From: Lachnospiraceae bacterium
Lineage (GTDB): Bacteria; Bacillota; Clostridia; Lachnospirales; Lachnospiraceae
Direction: 5' to 3'
DNA length: 36,600 nucleotides
Assembly (NCBI GenBank): GCA_015057375.1
Contig: SVEM01000018.1
Span: forward strand, 1-36,600
Notes under the pieces: generated by a model
Told to the model about the DNA's origin: nothing
The model's database searches: none
Seen by the model: only the letters and a program-made list of their open reading frames with translations
Shown here: piece by piece, positions 25,939-34,506 of the stretch
Layout: every line of letters starts with the position of its first letter
Numbering within the stretch: position 1 is the first letter of the stretch
Translations under genes and position numbers: made by a program

Positions 25939-28092
25939 ATGGATAAATTAAATGAACTTGTATCACTGATGACACTTGAAGAAAAAGTCGGGCTCGTACA
26001 TGGTGCCGGTCTTTTCAGGAACGAAGGAGTTTCACGGCTTGGTGTTCCGAGCCTTATTATGTCTGACGGACCGATGGGCGTACGTTTTGACTTCGAAGAC
26101 GGTTGCTGGATGCGAAAAAACGAGGAGCGTTGCAGCGTTTCGTGGATTCCTTCCGGAACAGCCATTGCTTCCTCATGGAAACCTGAAGTAGCAGGTGTTT
26201 GCGGACAAATCCTTGGCGAAGAAGCCAGAGGCCGCGGAAAAGATGTCATACTTGCACCGGGAATTAACATACACAGAACTCCGCTTTGCGGACGAAACTT
26301 TGAATATATGAGCGAGGACCCTTACCTTACAGGTACTCTTGTTGTTGAACAAATACAGAATGTACAGGAAAATGACGTTGCTGTCTGCGTGAAACATTTT
26401 GCACTTAACAATCAGGAAAAGGAGCGTCTTGAGGTCGATGTAAATGTATCAGAACGCGCTCTGTTTGAAATATATCTTCCTGCATTCCAGGCTGCCGTAA
26501 CACAGGGAAATGCTTATTCAATCATGTGCTCCTACAACCGTTTCAGGGGCGATTATGTAAGCGACAGTTCATATCTTTTAACAGATATTCTTCGAAAAAA
26601 ATGGAACTATGACGGTGTTGTTATATCTGACTGGGGCGCTGTACGTTCAACAAAGAAGAGTTTTGAAGCCGGCACGGATATTGACATGGGTGTTTCCTAT
26701 GATTTTGATAATTATCCTTTTGCAAAACCGCTTCTTGAAGCTATAAAATCAGGCGAAATATCAGAAGACATATTAGATGAGAAATGTATCCGCATACTTA
26801 AGCTTCTTGAAAGGGTTAATAAAATCGGCGATGGCTCATCAGAAAGAAAACGTGGCTCATACAATCATCCGTCCACTCACGAAAAGCTTCTTAGAGCTTC
26901 GGGAGAATGTGTTGTTCTTTTGAAAAATGAGGATATCCTTCCTCTTAATAAAAATTCTTTTGATAACACAACAAAGATTGCAGTTATAGGCGATGCGGCA
27001 ACAAGAAAACTTGCTCACGGCGGCGGAAGTTCCGAAATAGATGCTCTCTTTGAGTTTACACCTATGATGGGAATAGCATCTGTCGCAGGCGGAAATGTGG
27101 CTATATCATATGCAAAAGGCTATTACGTTGATAATGAAGAAAATGCAGGAGGCGATGTGAACTGGCAGGCCGAAAGTTTAGATGCTCCGTTAAAAAAAGA
27201 CAAATCCGTAACAGACGAGATTCGTGCAAAACAGATTGAACTTATGAATGAAGCTGTTGCTCTTGCAAAAGAAAGCGACATTGTTATATATGTAGGCGGC
27301 CTTAACCGCGCACACGACACAGAAGGTTTTGATCGCACATCATATGACCTCCCTTACAATCAGGACGAGCTGATAATTGCTCTGCTGGATGTCAATCCGG
27401 ATACAATTATATGTATAAACTCAGGTTCAGCCATCAACCTTTCTTCATTTGCAGACAGAGCAAAAGCGATACTCTGGAACTCAATGAACGGAATGATGGG
27501 CGGTCTTGCACTTGCCGAAGTTATATTCGGAAAAACTAATCCATCCGGAAAACTTCCTGTATCATTCCCGCGTTCATTTGATGATTGCCCGTCAAAATCT
27601 TTGGATGGTAATTATTCAGAAGGAATATACGTAGGATATAGATATTACGAAACATTTGATGTGAAACCACTATTTTGTTTCGGACACGGACTTTCTTATT
27701 CGAAGTTTAATTACTCTGATCTAAAAGTTTTAGAGGATGATGACAAAGATTGTTCTAACGCTATATTCAAAGTTTCCTGCACCATTGAAAACACAAGCAA
27801 TATATGCGGACAGGAAACTGCCATGTTATTTATCAGTCCCGAAAACAAATTGCCCAAACGTCCGAAACTTGAACTTAAAGGATATAAGAAAGTCGAGATT
27901 GAAAGTAACAGCACGAAAGACATATCGTTCTTCCTTACGCCTGCAGCATTTGCATACTATGACGAGAAAATAAAAAGCTACCGTGCAGATGCCGGCGAGT
28001 ATACAGTAAGCATCGGTGCTTCCTGCGAAGATATAAGACTTACTGCAAAAGTTGTTCTTAAAAAAGATTATACAGTATTTTCACTTATATAA
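25939..28092 (+). CDS. GH3 family beta-glycosidase, cytoplasmic
   Basis: 717 aa with no signal peptide. The N-terminal barrel has LTLEEK-type start (MTLEEKVGLVHGAG), SDGPMGVR, LAPGINIHRTPLCGRNFEYMSEDP, KHFALNNQE and the nucleophile Asp231 in GVVISDWGAV. The second alpha/beta domain (about 310-560) has VVLLKNEDILPLN and LAEVIFGKTNPSGKLPVSFP. A C-terminal fibronectin-III-like domain (GYRYYETFDVKPLFCFGHGLSY, then ELKGYKKVEIES) completes the usual beta-glucosidase/beta-xylosidase layout. It hydrolyses imported beta-linked oligosaccharides. GGAGGGG lies before the ATG at 25939; the ATG at 25927 overlaps that site and is rejected. It is monocistronic between the double-hairpin element and a terminator. 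Sugar specificity (glucose or xylose) cannot be fixed from sequence alone. Confidence 0.93.
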   Translation: MDKLNELVSLMTLEEKVGLVHGAGLFRNEGVSRLGVPSLIMSDGPMGVRFDFEDGCWMRKNEERCSVSWIPSGTAIASSWKPEVAGVCGQILGEEARGRGKDVILAPGINIHRTPLCGRNFEYMSEDPYLTGTLVVEQIQNVQENDVAVCVKHFALNNQEKERLEVDVNVSERALFEIYLPAFQAAVTQGNAYSIMCSYNRFRGDYVSDSSYLLTDILRKKWNYDGVVISDWGAVRSTKKSFEAGTDIDMGVSYDFDNYPFAKPLLEAIKSGEISEDILDEKCIRILKLLERVNKIGDGSSERKRGSYNHPSTHEKLLRASGECVVLLKNEDILPLNKNSFDNTTKIAVIGDAATRKLAHGGGSSEIDALFEFTPMMGIASVAGGNVAISYAKGYYVDNEENAGGDVNWQAESLDAPLKKDKSVTDEIRAKQIELMNEAVALAKESDIVIYVGGLNRAHDTEGFDRTSYDLPYNQDELIIALLDVNPDTIICINSGSAINLSSFADRAKAILWNSMNGMMGGLALAEVIFGKTNPSGKLPVSFPRSFDDCPSKSLDGNYSEGIYVGYRYYETFDVKPLFCFGHGLSYSKFNYSDLKVLEDDDKDCSNAIFKVSCTIENTSNICGQETAMLFISPENKLPKRPKLELKGYKKVEIESNSTKDISFFLTPAAFAYYDEKIKSYRADAGEYTVSIGASCEDIRLTAKVVLKKDYTVFSLI

Positions 28093-28097
28093 GATTA

Positions 28098-28127
28098 TAA
28101 AAACGGAGCTGCCACAGTGACAGCTCC
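28098..28127. terminator. Terminator between convergent GH3 and CBM9 genes
   Basis: Perfect 7-bp arms GGAGCTG (28105-28111) and CAGCTCC (28121-28127). The minus exit is GTTTTTATAA, so it mainly ends the CBM9 gene; the plus exit (AATATTATT) is a weaker tail. Confidence 0.75.
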
Positions 28128-28157
28128 AATATTATTACTTAGTTTTATTTATTACTA

Positions 28158-29966
28158 TTACTCAACATCTTCTTCAGGTGTCTCTTCCGGAGTTTCCGGT
28201 GTTTCTGGTGTCTCTGGTGTTTCTGGTGTCTCTTCCGGAGTTTCATCAGTCACATCGTTACGGATAGGATCAAGTACTGTAATAACAACTGATTCAATTA
28301 CAAGCTCTTCAAGCATAGAATTCCAGCTTGCAGCCTTAATCATAACTGCATCACAGTTACCTTCACTTACATACTCATTTCCTTCATCATCAACTCTTGA
28401 TGGATTATCAGGATCATGTGCTGTAAGCTCTAACTCTACCTCAAAAGTTCCGTCCTCTGCAATGTTAAGATCCTCTTTATTAACTATTATTTGATTAGAT
28501 GCCGTAACAGGATCGTCACCTATAAGTTTACGACCATTAGTATCAACCATCCAGATTCTGAATGCAACTGTCTGAGCATCATCTGTTGATGCATAAGTTC
28601 CCTTAATCTTTACAGTAGCATTCTCTCCATTATTAACTGCTCTTCCTTCAGGGAAATATACTGTTGCATTATTAGCTGTATTACAGAATAACTTGCCCTC
28701 TTCAATCTTTGACAATGAATTCATAGCTGCATAATCTTCAAGACCAACAAACTGTTCAGGAAGTGACATATTACAATCATCTTCTGTAAGATTAAGTGTA
28801 ATTATCTTAGGCTGCTTCTTGATTGCGAACTGACAGTCACCAAATACCATAGGATCTTCGTATGGAAGTGCATCTCCGTTAGCAGGATCTGCGAAAAGAT
28901 TCCATGTTCCGTTTCTTACACCTGCTGAAGCATCATTTATCTGAATATCTACACCTATAAAGTTACCTACTACAGGCGCCTCACTAAGAGGAATAGCAAA
29001 CTCTGCTACATATCCTGTTTCAGATGTTGTAAGACCATACTGAATATCTTCGCCATCCCATGAGTTCTTGTCTGTAAGTTCACCTGCAGGATTCTCAGCA
29101 TCTTCATCAGGATTAATTACAAGACGATACTGGAATGCATTAGTCTGGCTGTAATCATTCTTATTGTTAGTTGAATCTACGAAAAGTTCGATAGAATCTC
29201 TAAGATAACTAGCTTCGTTTCCAAGGTCAATCTCAGGATCATCAGCTGTTACAAGCACATAAAGGTATGAATCTGTCCAAAGCATCTTAGCTGCTCCATT
29301 ACTTGTCTGTGCATTACCTGTATCTTCCTGGTCCTCATCTACATTCCAGTTATCTATTGCCATAGCATCAGCAAAATCCCATGTGTCTTCTGCTGTTCCG
29401 TCAATCTCGATATCAACGTATGTCTTATAAATCTGTGCATCCGGTGATGGTACAGGAGTAGCTGTTGGTACCGGTGTAGGACTTGCTGTAGGCTTTCTTG
29501 TAGGCTTTACAGTAGGTGTATTTGTAGGTGCTGTAGATCCGACAGGAGCACTAGGCTCTATACCTGTTGTAGGAGCCACACTTGCTGCACTTGTAGGTGC
29601 TGTGGTTGGTTTTACTCCTGTAACTGTAACCTTACATGTAAGCTTTGTCTTTTTCTTTCCAACTTTGTAAACTGCCTTAATTTTAGCTGTTCCTTCTGCA
29701 ACACCCTTAATAGTTACAGAAGCTTTCTTTCCTTTTTTAACTGACTTTGCAATAGCTGCAACTTTTTTGTCACTTGTCTTCCATGTTACCTTTGCTTTTT
29801 TTACACTGTTCTTTACTTTAACCTTAACAGTATTTCCGACTTCGACACTAACTTTTTTCTTGCTGAGCTTAACTTTCTTTGCTGCATCTGCAGAACCTGC
29901 AGGAACAAGAGAAACAACTAAAGCTGCACAAAGTATAGATGCCATTGTCTTTTTAAATGCTCTCAT
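28158..29966 (-). CDS. Secreted CBM9 carbohydrate-binding protein with Ig-like domain and no catalytic domain
   Basis: 602 aa. A signal peptide (MRAFKKTMASILCAALVVS...SADA) is followed by a lysine-rich Ig-like domain of the same style as in the secreted GH43 (about 28-115, KAKVTWKTSDKKVAAI), and a Pro/Thr linker (about 120-175). A CBM9/DOMON-like module then spans about 180-375 (IDGTAEDTWDFADAMAIDNW, LWTDSYLYVLVTADDPE, DSIELFVDSTNNK, VAEFAIPL, VDIQINDA). A second beta-rich region (about 380-570) and an acidic tail of TPE repeats follow. No glycosidase motifs are visible. CBM9 binds reducing ends of xylan or cellulose chains. A scaffold or capture role at the surface is inferred. Start ATG 29966 follows GGGAGG. 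Confidence 0.85.
   Translation of the reverse strand: MRAFKKTMASILCAALVVSLVPAGSADAAKKVKLSKKKVSVEVGNTVKVKVKNSVKKAKVTWKTSDKKVAAIAKSVKKGKKASVTIKGVAEGTAKIKAVYKVGKKKTKLTCKVTVTGVKPTTAPTSAASVAPTTGIEPSAPVGSTAPTNTPTVKPTRKPTASPTPVPTATPVPSPDAQIYKTYVDIEIDGTAEDTWDFADAMAIDNWNVDEDQEDTGNAQTSNGAAKMLWTDSYLYVLVTADDPEIDLGNEASYLRDSIELFVDSTNNKNDYSQTNAFQYRLVINPDEDAENPAGELTDKNSWDGEDIQYGLTTSETGYVAEFAIPLSEAPVVGNFIGVDIQINDASAGVRNGTWNLFADPANGDALPYEDPMVFGDCQFAIKKQPKIITLNLTEDDCNMSLPEQFVGLEDYAAMNSLSKIEEGKLFCNTANNATVYFPEGRAVNNGENATVKIKGTYASTDDAQTVAFRIWMVDTNGRKLIGDDPVTASNQIIVNKEDLNIAEDGTFEVELELTAHDPDNPSRVDDEGNEYVSEGNCDAVMIKAASWNSMLEELVIESVVITVLDPIRNDVTDETPEETPETPETPETPETPEETPEEDVE
28171..28245 (-). repeat. 9-bp tandem repeat encoding (T-P-E)n tail
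   Basis: GGTGTTTCT/GGTGTCTCT/CGGAGTTTC-type 9-bp units in tandem encode alternating TPE and TPEE at the very C-terminus of the CBM9 protein. Near-identical units make the copy number prone to slippage. Confidence 0.8.
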
Positions 29967-30007
29967 ATTATTTTTACCTCCCATGGTTTAAATAAATTTA
30001 CTTTAAA

Positions 30008-30039
30008 GGTATAGCAACTGTTTTATTAATCACTATACC
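30008..30039. promoter_or_regulatory. Perfect dyad upstream of the CBM9 gene (operator or weak GH31 terminator)
   Basis: GGTATAG (30008-30014) and CTATACC (30033-30039) are perfect inverted arms 18 bases apart, between the GH31 stop and the CBM9 start. One arm overlaps a weak -35-like TTGCTA on the minus strand. There is only TTT after the stem, so terminator function for GH31 would be poor. Confidence 0.45.
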
Positions 30040-30049
30040 AATTAAGTAC

Positions 30050-32302
30050 TTATTTATCATAAATTAATGTCATTTCTTTGTCATCGCCACAAGAAATGCC
30101 ATCTTTTATGACAACTCTCACAACATTTTTTCCTACTCCGTCACTGTCATATATAACAACATCTTTTTCCATATCAGATTCCGGCTGGTATACCTTAAGC
30201 TTAAGCCCTTCCATATAGTCGTAATCCGGCCTGTCATTTCTTCCACCGACAGGAATAACAGCGTTTTCCCTGACAAAACATGGAATATACATGTAACTTA
30301 CATTTTTAAATGAATACCATCTTCCGCCTTTATATGTTTCATTTGTAAAATAATCTGTCCACACACCATCCGGAAGATACACATCTACATCCCCGCTACT
30401 GTCAAACACCGGCGCAACAAGCATATCCGGTCCAAGCATATACTGCTTATCAAGATACGTTACATTTTTATCTTCAGGGAATTCCAAAACCATACTCCTC
30501 ATCAGAGGTATACCTGTTTCAGCCGCCTGACATGCATGGGAATATATATATGGCATAAGCTCATTCTTTGTTTTGGCAAAAAATGATGCTACTTCTTTAG
30601 CTTCCTCGCCGTAATTCCAAGGCACTCGATACGAATTGCTGCCATGCATACGCGAATGTGATGACATAAGCCCAAAAGCAACCCATCTCTTATACACATC
30701 ATCCGTAGAAGTATCCTCGAAGCCGCCTATATCATGGCTCCAGAAAGAAAATCCGGACATTGTAAGCGAAAGTCCGCCTCTTAATGACTCTGCCATTGAC
30801 TCATAATCAGCAGTACAGTCACCACCCCAGTGTACAGGAAACTTCTGTCCGCCTGCTGTCGCGCTTCTTGCAAAAAGAATAGCTTCTTTTTCTCCCTGTT
30901 CTTTTGCAACTACTTCATACACAGCTTTGTTATAAATATAAGAATAATAATTATGCATACTGTGCGGATCAGAACCATCATGATACACAACACCATCAGT
31001 AGGTATTCTCTCACCAAAATCCGTCTTAAAGCAACTTACTCCCATCCTGAGAAGCTCTGTAAGTTTGCTCTGATACCACTTTTTTGCTTCCGGATTGGTA
31101 AAATCAACTATGGCCATACCTGACTGCCACATATCCCACTGCCAAACATCACCATTTGTTTTTTTGATAAAATATCCCTTAGCCGCACCTTCCACAAAAA
31201 GCTCTGAATCCTGTGCAACGTACGGATTAATCCATACGCATACCTTAAGACCTTTTTCTTTTATTCTGGAAAGCATTCCCGCAGGATCAGGAAATACTTC
31301 TTTATCCCACATAAAATTACACCATTTCATACCCTGCATCCAGAAGCAGTCAAAATGAAATACACTAAGCGGAATGTCTCTTTCCTTCATTCCGTCAATG
31401 AAGCTCATAACAGTTGCCTCATCATAATCAGTTGTAAATGATGTTGACAGCCAGAGTCCGAAACTCCAAGAAGGAAGAACCGGTGGTCTGCCTGTAAGTG
31501 CCGTATATTTTACAAGCACATCTTTCATATATCCGTATTCATTATCCTCACCGCATATTATGCAGAAAGATAATGATTCTTTTTTGATTGCAAATGAAAC
31601 CTTACGCACGAGTTCACTTCCAACCTCGTACATAACTTTCCCGGATTCCTTTACGAATACTCCGTATCCTCTGTCAGACATATAGAACGGAATGTTCTTA
31701 TAAGCCTGCTCATTTGAAGTGCCTCCGTCTGCATTCCACATATCAACAGACTGACCGTTTTTAACAAACTCACCAAATCTCTCACCAAGTCCGTATATAT
31801 GCTCACCAACAGAAAGGTTTGTAGCCGCACTCATGTATGCTGTATACTTTTCGTATCCGTCTCCGTCAGTACCTTCACGCACCGTAAAATATGACATATC
31901 TTTTGCCTTGATGCATGTAAGATACTTTTCTCCCGAATAAAATGACATATTAACCTGTTCATCAATAATAAGTCGGGCCGATTTATTTTTTATTATAATA
32001 AGGTTATCTTCATAAGATATTTCCGGTTTGATATCCCCATCAGTCTCAAGCTCAAACTGCGGGTACTTAGTGCTTACACCCTCATAATGAGTTATCTGTA
32101 TACCAAACATACCTTCCCTTGGTGTGCTCACACGTATCGTAAGACAAACACCGCCAAGCGTACAGCCTCTGTTGTATACATATGATGTTGGCGCATAAAG
32201 TCTGATTGTTCCGTCTTCTTCAACTGTCTTTTCATATACCTGAGCCGGAGAATGACTGGTTACCCCGTCTCTTTTTAACCAACATCCGTTTGTAAACTTC
32301 AT
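30050..32302 (-). CDS. yicI: GH31 alpha-xylosidase, YicI-like
   Basis: 750 aa, cytoplasmic. N-terminal beta-sandwich (about 1-260) with GLGERFGEFVKNG and WNADGGTSNEQAYKNIPFYMS, then the GH31 barrel. The nucleophile is Asp428 in FKTDFGERIP and the acid/base is Asp495 in HWGGD. SLTMSGFSFWSHDIGGF and RMHGSNSYRVPW also match. KTDFGERIP and the WNAD start are typical of alpha-xylosidases (YicI/XylS) rather than alpha-glucosidases. It would remove alpha-1,6-xylose from imported xyloglucan oligosaccharides. The start at 32302 is preceded by AAAGAGG inside the end of the upstream membrane-protein gene, 4 bases away, so translation is coupled to it. A glycosidase at the end of an aspartate-pathway operon is unexpected. 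Confidence 0.93.
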   Translation of the reverse strand: MKFTNGCWLKRDGVTSHSPAQVYEKTVEEDGTIRLYAPTSYVYNRGCTLGGVCLTIRVSTPREGMFGIQITHYEGVSTKYPQFELETDGDIKPEISYEDNLIIIKNKSARLIIDEQVNMSFYSGEKYLTCIKAKDMSYFTVREGTDGDGYEKYTAYMSAATNLSVGEHIYGLGERFGEFVKNGQSVDMWNADGGTSNEQAYKNIPFYMSDRGYGVFVKESGKVMYEVGSELVRKVSFAIKKESLSFCIICGEDNEYGYMKDVLVKYTALTGRPPVLPSWSFGLWLSTSFTTDYDEATVMSFIDGMKERDIPLSVFHFDCFWMQGMKWCNFMWDKEVFPDPAGMLSRIKEKGLKVCVWINPYVAQDSELFVEGAAKGYFIKKTNGDVWQWDMWQSGMAIVDFTNPEAKKWYQSKLTELLRMGVSCFKTDFGERIPTDGVVYHDGSDPHSMHNYYSYIYNKAVYEVVAKEQGEKEAILFARSATAGGQKFPVHWGGDCTADYESMAESLRGGLSLTMSGFSFWSHDIGGFEDTSTDDVYKRWVAFGLMSSHSRMHGSNSYRVPWNYGEEAKEVASFFAKTKNELMPYIYSHACQAAETGIPLMRSMVLEFPEDKNVTYLDKQYMLGPDMLVAPVFDSSGDVDVYLPDGVWTDYFTNETYKGGRWYSFKNVSYMYIPCFVRENAVIPVGGRNDRPDYDYMEGLKLKVYQPESDMEKDVVIYDSDGVGKNVVRVVIKDGISCGDDKEMTLIYDK

Positions 32303-32306
32303 ACCG

Positions 32307-33224
32307 TTATACCTCTTTCTTAGCCTTATCGTCCTTCATTTCAAAATATGCATAGTGTGCATATGGTCCTTCTTTTAAAACAACCTTGTATCTCATCACA
32401 CTTCCGTATACAAACCAAACTGCGGCAAGTCCGCATATAAGCGTAAATGCATTATAAATAAGTGTACCGGTTTCAGCACTGAGCACATTGCCCATCTTTT
32501 CAGTTGATAAGCCTCTGATAAGCATTGTAAGAAATGAATACAATATATTAATACCACAACTTATAAGTGTTGCTATAAGCGATTTATGTCTTATATAACC
32601 CTCATAAATCAATGCAATAAGTGCCATCTCAACAAATACAACCATTATTACATTAATTCCTTCAAAGGCAATATTTATAGCACTTGTTCCGGTAAGCTGA
32701 CTGATAATATTCTCAATCTGTAAATCCGTAACGCTTGCATTATTTGCCTTAAGAAGTTCTGAAAGTCCTGCAACACCTGACTTATTCAATATATTTGAAT
32801 ATTTAACATAAGTTATATAAGCAGTAATAACGCTAATAGAACCGATTACAGAAAATCCTACTCCCGAACTAAGCGCACGGTATAGCGAAGGAATATGTCG
32901 GTTCATTAACCATATACACCAGTATCTTGCAAGCGTTCCCAATATACTAAGAATGGCGGATGTTATAAGAATATACGCAACATAATAACTGTTATCATTG
33001 TATATTTTCATAAATCCGTCAAACATCATGAGTATCCATAACACCGGAATGGTAAGCAAATACTGGGACCAGAAATAACCTAATGCGCCAAGACCAAATG
33101 ATCCGATGATTCCGGTTTCTTTATCTTTTGCCTGAAAATATATCCAGCCAAACGGTCCCAAAATTGCAATACCTGCAAGAATAACTGTTATAACCATAAA
33201 AGCTAATACAGTATTATCTATCAT
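32307..33224 (-). CDS. YhfC-like polytopic membrane protein
   Basis: 305 aa with about seven or eight hydrophobic helices and no signal peptide. The N-terminal GIIGSFGLGALGYFWSQYLLTIPVLW and the late EMALIALIYEGYIRHKSLIATLISCGINILYSF resemble in layout the YhfC family of putative intramembrane glutamic endopeptidase-like proteins. Where I expect the family's G-x-G-H-G-G-x-E-A type motif, this protein has SSGVGFSVIGSI, so any protease-like activity is doubtful. Family assignment is tentative and from memory of pattern only. GGAAGAG precedes the ATG at 33224. It sits 15 bases after lysC and 4 before the alpha-xylosidase gene. Its substrate or partner is unknown. Confidence 0.6.
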   Translation of the reverse strand: MIDNTVLAFMVITVILAGIAILGPFGWIYFQAKDKETGIIGSFGLGALGYFWSQYLLTIPVLWILMMFDGFMKIYNDNSYYVAYILITSAILSILGTLARYWCIWLMNRHIPSLYRALSSGVGFSVIGSISVITAYITYVKYSNILNKSGVAGLSELLKANNASVTDLQIENIISQLTGTSAINIAFEGINVIMVVFVEMALIALIYEGYIRHKSLIATLISCGINILYSFLTMLIRGLSTEKMGNVLSAETGTLIYNAFTLICGLAAVWFVYGSVMRYKVVLKEGPYAHYAYFEMKDDKAKKEV

Positions 33225-33239
33225 ATATACTCTTCCTTT

Positions 33240-34451
33240 TTATTCAGCAAGACCAAATGCATCATGTACAGAAGTAAGTGCACGGTCTGAATATTTCTCA
33301 TCAATAAGTACTGTAACTCTTATCTCTGATGTAGAAATCTGCATGATATTGATGTTAGCATCATATATAGCCTCAAACATCTTTGCTGCTACACCCGGAT
33401 TACTCATCATTCCGGCACCAACAATAGAAATCTTTGCAACATCTCTTGTTATATTAAGTGAATCATACTCGAGACTCTTTCCTTCATGTCTCTTAATAGT
33501 TTCAATAGCAACATCTGTCATATCTTCTGTTACAGTAAAGCTGATATCCTTTGTACCGTCTCTTCCGACAGACTGAAGAATCATATCTACGTTAACATTA
33601 TGATTTGCAAGATGATGGAACAGCTTAAACGCTACTCCCGGTTTATCCTTAAGTCCAAGCAAAGCAATCTGAGTTACATTTTTATCACAAGCGACGCCGC
33701 TAACAAGCATCTTTTCCATTTTAGTATCCTCCTTGACAATTGTTCCTTCATTTTCATTAAGACTTGATCTTACTACAAGCTGTACGCCATATTTTTTAGC
33801 CATCTCTACAGAACGGTTATGCAGAACCCCTGCTCCAAAGCTTGCAAGCTCGAGCATCTCATCATAAGTAATCTCATCTAACTTACGTGCATTCTTTACA
33901 TAACGAGGGTCTGCAGTATATACTCCATCAACGTCAGTATATATCTCGCATGCATCCGCATGAAGTGCAGCTGCAAGTGCAACTGCTGTTGTATCTGAAC
34001 CGCCTCTTCCGAGAGTTGTATAATCATTGTACTGGTTAATACCCTGGAAACCGGTAACGAATACAATTTTATTATTAGACAACTCATGCATAATTCTCTC
34101 TGTATCTATCTTCTTAAGTCTCGCATTACCATACACAGCAGTTGTGTTCATAGTAACCTGAAAAGCATTGAGAGAAACAGCCGGAACTCCAAGCTCCATA
34201 ACAGCCATAGCTGCAAGTGCAACTGATGTCTGTTCTCCTGTTGTATAAAGCATATCCATCTCTCTCTTTGATGGATTAGGTGATATACTCTTAGCCAGAT
34301 CAATCAAAACGTCTGTCTGTTTTCCCATGGCTGAAAGAACAACTACAACCTGATTTCCTTTTTTATAATCTTCTATACAACGTCTTGCAACGTTATATAT
34401 CCTGTCTCTGTCGGCAACTGATGTTCCGCCGAACTTCTTAACTACAAGCAT
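33240..34451 (-). CDS. lysC: Aspartate kinase (aspartokinase), alpha and beta forms
   Basis: 403 aa. The N-terminal kinase domain (about 1-235) has KKFGGTSVAD, VVVVLSAMGKQTD, TTGEQTSVALAA, FVTGFQGIN, LGRGGSDTTAVALAAAL and EIYTDVDGVYTADPR. Two ACT domains follow (VTQIALLGLKDKPGVAF, then AKISIVGAGMMSNPGVAAKMF), the regulatory part that senses lysine and/or threonine. It catalyses the first step of the aspartate pathway. GGAGG precedes ATG 34451. An AAGGAGG at 33728-33734 with 8-base spacing before an in-frame ATG at 33719 would yield a 159-aa ACT-only beta subunit, as known for Bacillus subtilis aspartokinase II. It lies downstream of hom and apgM in one direction. Confidence 0.95.
   Translation of the reverse strand: MLVVKKFGGTSVADRDRIYNVARRCIEDYKKGNQVVVVLSAMGKQTDVLIDLAKSISPNPSKREMDMLYTTGEQTSVALAAMAVMELGVPAVSLNAFQVTMNTTAVYGNARLKKIDTERIMHELSNNKIVFVTGFQGINQYNDYTTLGRGGSDTTAVALAAALHADACEIYTDVDGVYTADPRYVKNARKLDEITYDEMLELASFGAGVLHNRSVEMAKKYGVQLVVRSSLNENEGTIVKEDTKMEKMLVSGVACDKNVTQIALLGLKDKPGVAFKLFHHLANHNVNVDMILQSVGRDGTKDISFTVTEDMTDVAIETIKRHEGKSLEYDSLNITRDVAKISIVGAGMMSNPGVAAKMFEAIYDANINIMQISTSEIRVTVLIDEKYSDRALTSVHDAFGLAE
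33717..33734 (-). promoter_or_regulatory. Internal ribosome binding site and start for the LysC beta subunit
   Basis: AAGGAGG (33728-33734), 8 bases, then ATG (33717-33719) in the lysC frame (TKMEKMLVSGVA). The predicted product covers 33240-33719, exactly the ACT region. Confidence 0.7.
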
Positions 34452-34506
34452 AACAGCCTCCTATTAAATTTTGTATATATCAGTAAATCACTATGTCAGT
34501 TATATG

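Noticed and set aside
33225-33239. Gap between lysC and the membrane gene as a promoter region
   Set aside because: Only 15 bases, containing just the ribosome site.
34452-34506. Possible terminator or riboswitch between the apgM-like gene and lysC
   Set aside because: 55 bases with no stable hairpin or U-run; too short for a lysine riboswitch.
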